64,000 nt of DNA. Source: Citrus sinensis (taxonomy: Eukaryota > Streptophyta > Magnoliopsida > Sapindales > Rutaceae). This document shows positions 60,692 to 64,000 of the stretch, in pieces. The stretch's first letter is position 1. Every line of letters begins with the position of its first letter. The DNA is taken from contig NC_068556.1 of assembly GCF_022201045.2 (NCBI RefSeq), positions 24,347,501 to 24,411,500 on the forward strand, in the 5' to 3' direction. Below the pieces are notes generated by a model. It was not told the origin of the DNA. It was given only the letters and a program-made list of their open reading frames with translations, and searched no databases. Made by a program: the position numbers and the translations under genes.

Positions 60692-62371
60692 ATGGCTGCA
60701 ACGAACGGCGTTGAAATTGACGCCACAGGTTCTATTCTCCTTCCTTTTGTTCATTTTTGCACCAAGTATATATCTTTTTTCTATATCTATTATGGTGTCT
60801 CATTTTCTGGTGGGCTATGTTTGATTTTTTATTTCTTTTTTTGTATTACATATGGTTTCGTGTTTATTGCTTTGTTTAAGCTTTTAGGTTAAATTTTTTA
60901 TGGAATTGAAAAATTATTATTGTGTTTCAGGCCATGCCATCGGTCCCAGATTAGAGTCTCAAAATGAAGATATTGGTAAGAATTTATAAAAGTACCTAGC
61001 ATTTTGAGCATGAAGGATTATTGATGCAAAACAAAGGAGCTAATTATTATTATTATTATTTAACTTTTATTGTGCTAGTGGTGAGAACTCAGGTGGATGC
61101 TATGTGGGAGCAAATGAATAAAGGGGTTTCTAGCAAGACCCTGATGTCTTTTCTAAACAAGCCGAGTCCAAATGTGAATAAAATTTCATCAAAGATGTCG
61201 AATGTAAGAGTTTTTATGTTTGTTTTGGTTTCAATGGTTTAGATTTGTGATAAATTCTGTGTTTGCTTTGGTTATAATGGGTTAAGTTTGGTGACTGTTG
61301 GTGTCATTATCTTTTACACTGGTTTTATTTTGTAGTGCTGGATTACATACCTAGGCTTGGCGCCGAAAGAGACCGGACCTAGTGTTGTGCAAAATGGTAT
61401 TGATGATGATGATAAGAAGATTAATGCTTTGTGGGAAAAAATGAATGAAGGAGTTCCTAAGAGGAAATTCAAATTTTTTTTGAGCAAGCCTTGTTCAACT
61501 GTGACCAGAAGTTCGCAGACAATATCCAATGTGAGGATTTCTTAGTTTATTTGTTTCAAGTGTAATATTGAGACAGTGAGGCAAGAATTTAACTTGTCAT
61601 TTCTTTGATTTGTAGAATTGGATGAAAAATTTGGCAAGGAATACTGAATCTGTTGGGCTAGACGTACCACAAGAGAATGGTATCTTGCCACAAAAAAGAC
61701 CCATTGCTATGCTGGATGACACTAGTGATGAGGCCAAGAGGCTTGCAGCTGCAGCTTTATCAGCAGTCAAGGCAGCTACAGCTGCCGCACCAAGCAGGGG
61801 GAAAATTGGGGTAATCACAATTTTTCCATATTCAGTGCTTTCTCCGAAATTTGTTTGTCCTGCCGTTGTTCTATTTAGTGTTGTATTCTACTGAATATTA
61901 CAATTTTTTTAGTATTTGAATAGTTGGGCTAAGATTTTGACACACACTGGTGTACAGGATCACTTGGCAATTATGGATGATGTGCTAATGGTGATTTATT
62001 CTTTGCAGATTACTGAGTTTCGGGACTTTGCCGGTCAAGATATTGAAGTTAAGAAATTTTTTGATGCTGATTCTAGGGAGGCATCTGAAAAGGGTAAAGG
62101 TCCTCCAACATCAGCTGTTGATGCTGTTCTTGAACAGATTAAGAAGAAACCAAAGCTCAGCGTGCTCGACAAGACCAAAAAGGACTGGGGAGAGTTCAAG
62201 GAAGAGCAGAGGCTGGAGGAGGAGTTAGATGCTTACAAGAAGAGCTCAAATCAGTATTTGGACAAGGTTTCCTTCTTGCAGCGAGCAGATTACCGGGAGT
62301 TTGAGCGTGAGAGAGACGCAAGGCTGGCTTTACAGGCCAGGAGAAGGTCAGACATGAGAGAAGAGCCATGA
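60692..62371 (+). CDS. SWC5: SWR1 complex subunit SWC5 (BCNT/craniofacial development protein 1 homologue)
   Basis: Complete six-exon model, 319 aa: 60692-60728, 60931-60975, 61079-61203, 61336-61530, 61616-61810, 62009-62371. SWC5 belongs to the nuclear SWR1 remodeller that exchanges H2A for H2A.Z. The C-terminal BCNT-C domain is strongly conserved: VDAVLEQIKKKPKLSVLDKT, KKDWGEFKEEQ, YKKSSNQYLDKVSFLQRADY, REFERERDARLALQARRR. Exon 5 has the family's DEAKRLAAAALSAVKAATAA. The N-terminal half contains a duplicated module (residues 33-77 and 98-141, W-E-x-M-N...W spaced alike), so the protein is longer than the single-module form I recall from Arabidopsis. The acceptor of exon 3 (GTGCTAG at 61078) was chosen because the later CAG would shift the frame. 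The gene is convergent with LPD1. Confidence 0.93.
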
Positions 62372-63071
62372 TTACCCAATATTCCTGAATTGGTCTTCCA
62401 TTAAGATTTTGTATGACCACCACGTGGAAGTTGCAGAGCAGAAGACCACAAAGCAACAAAGGTCTTGTTTTTGTATAGAAAGTTTTCCAATACTGTTTTT
62501 GGAATGTGGCAAATTATTATGTGGGTGGCTAATTTGCAAATGTTTGTGGAATCTTCTGTGAAGTTGTATCAGTATTTGCTGGAAGAAGGGGAGATATCAG
62601 TTCTATAGCAATGATTGTCCTTTCCAATTCGTTTCTTAGGGCAGTCTGTTAATTCCATCGATTGTGTTCTCTAATGATATCATGGTTTTCCTCGTTCATA
62701 ATTGGACATAAATTTGACAGAACTTGCTAAATTCAGCATTGTCTAGTTGAAAATACAGGATTCACTGACCATTCTATAGAATTATGAGAACCCAAACGGA
62801 AATATTCGACAAATTGGCAAGAAACACGATGACAACAACCCTACTATCATTTAGCTCAAGTCAATGTATCTCTCAATTATTATTTTGCGCATCAAAACAT
62901 AACAAAAGAAACCCAAGTTATTCCATCATCATATAAACATATAAATGAGGAAAAACAAATTTCTATTAAAGCATCTGCTTCAAAGCTGGACAATTGAGAA
63001 AACAGAAGAACGTCTTTTTCAAGATATCTGAAAAATCTCAAACAAAAAATAACAAAGTAATAACCCGCTTC
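62372..63071. other. Spacer between convergent SWC5 and LPD1 genes
   Basis: About 700 bp holding the 3' untranslated regions of both genes; no gene in it. Confidence 0.6.

Positions 63072-64000
<929 letters not shown>

Noticed and set aside
61021..61078. Extension of SWC5 exon 3 upstream to an ATG at 61024
   Set aside because: The conserved phase with exon 2 is met only at the GTGCTAG acceptor; the upstream stretch is an (ATT)n-rich intron end.

Overview
The window is nuclear DNA from a higher plant, a eudicot and probably a woody rosid; Citrus or a relative is possible, but I cannot name the species from sequence alone. The evidence is many short exons with GT..AG introns, AT-rich introns and intergenic DNA, plant-only gene families (galactinol synthase, R2R3-MYB, plastid S1 protein, HS1) and many small plant DNA transposons. 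All gene models below were built by joining exons by eye across splice sites; reading phase closes across every junction used.

Layout. 1-1260 (minus): 5' two exons of a subgroup-20 R2R3-MYB gene; the rest lies left of the window. 1261-15690: about 14 kb without a convincing gene, holding a GC-rich hAT-type element (9536-10097), a TIR element (14202-14822), another hAT-type element (14849-15282) and one copy of an AT-rich dispersed repeat. 15979-26571 (plus): complete 26-exon HECT E3 ligase UPL6, 1028 aa. 27331-31008: a 3.7 kb hAT transposon with a decayed transposase and two further hAT-type elements nested inside, all three with intact 8-bp target duplications. 31650-37346 (plus): complete 14-exon NEMF/Rqc2-type ribosome quality control factor, 1129 aa. 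37703-40185 (minus): complete 7-exon chloroplast ribosomal protein S1, 414 aa, convergent with NEMF. 40260-46000: repeat-rich spacer with an hAT-type element, a Tourist-like MITE and a putative long-TIR element. 46571-48611 and 50390-51887 (plus): two tandem galactinol synthase genes with the same four-exon structure. 52675-54415: paired direct repeats of a Copia-like LTR remnant. 54592-55159 and 56532-57520 (plus): a broken and an intact copy of the stress-response A/B-barrel gene HS1. 58449-60235 (minus): two broken PMEI/invertase-inhibitor-like copies. 60692-62371 (plus): a SWC5/BCNT (SWR1 complex) gene with an internal duplication. 63072-64000 (minus): C-terminal part of mitochondrial dihydrolipoamide dehydrogenase.

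The genes are individually transcribed housekeeping and stress genes, not an operon or cluster with one pathway. Tandem gene duplication followed by divergence recurs (GolS, HS1, PMEI), and within the SWC5 gene the same process acted on part of the coding region. I found no evidence of a wholly new biological system; the most interesting signals are the dated stack of nested hAT insertions, the different promoters of the two GolS copies, the SWC5 internal duplication and a vertebrate-type CCCTAA run upstream of the first GolS gene.
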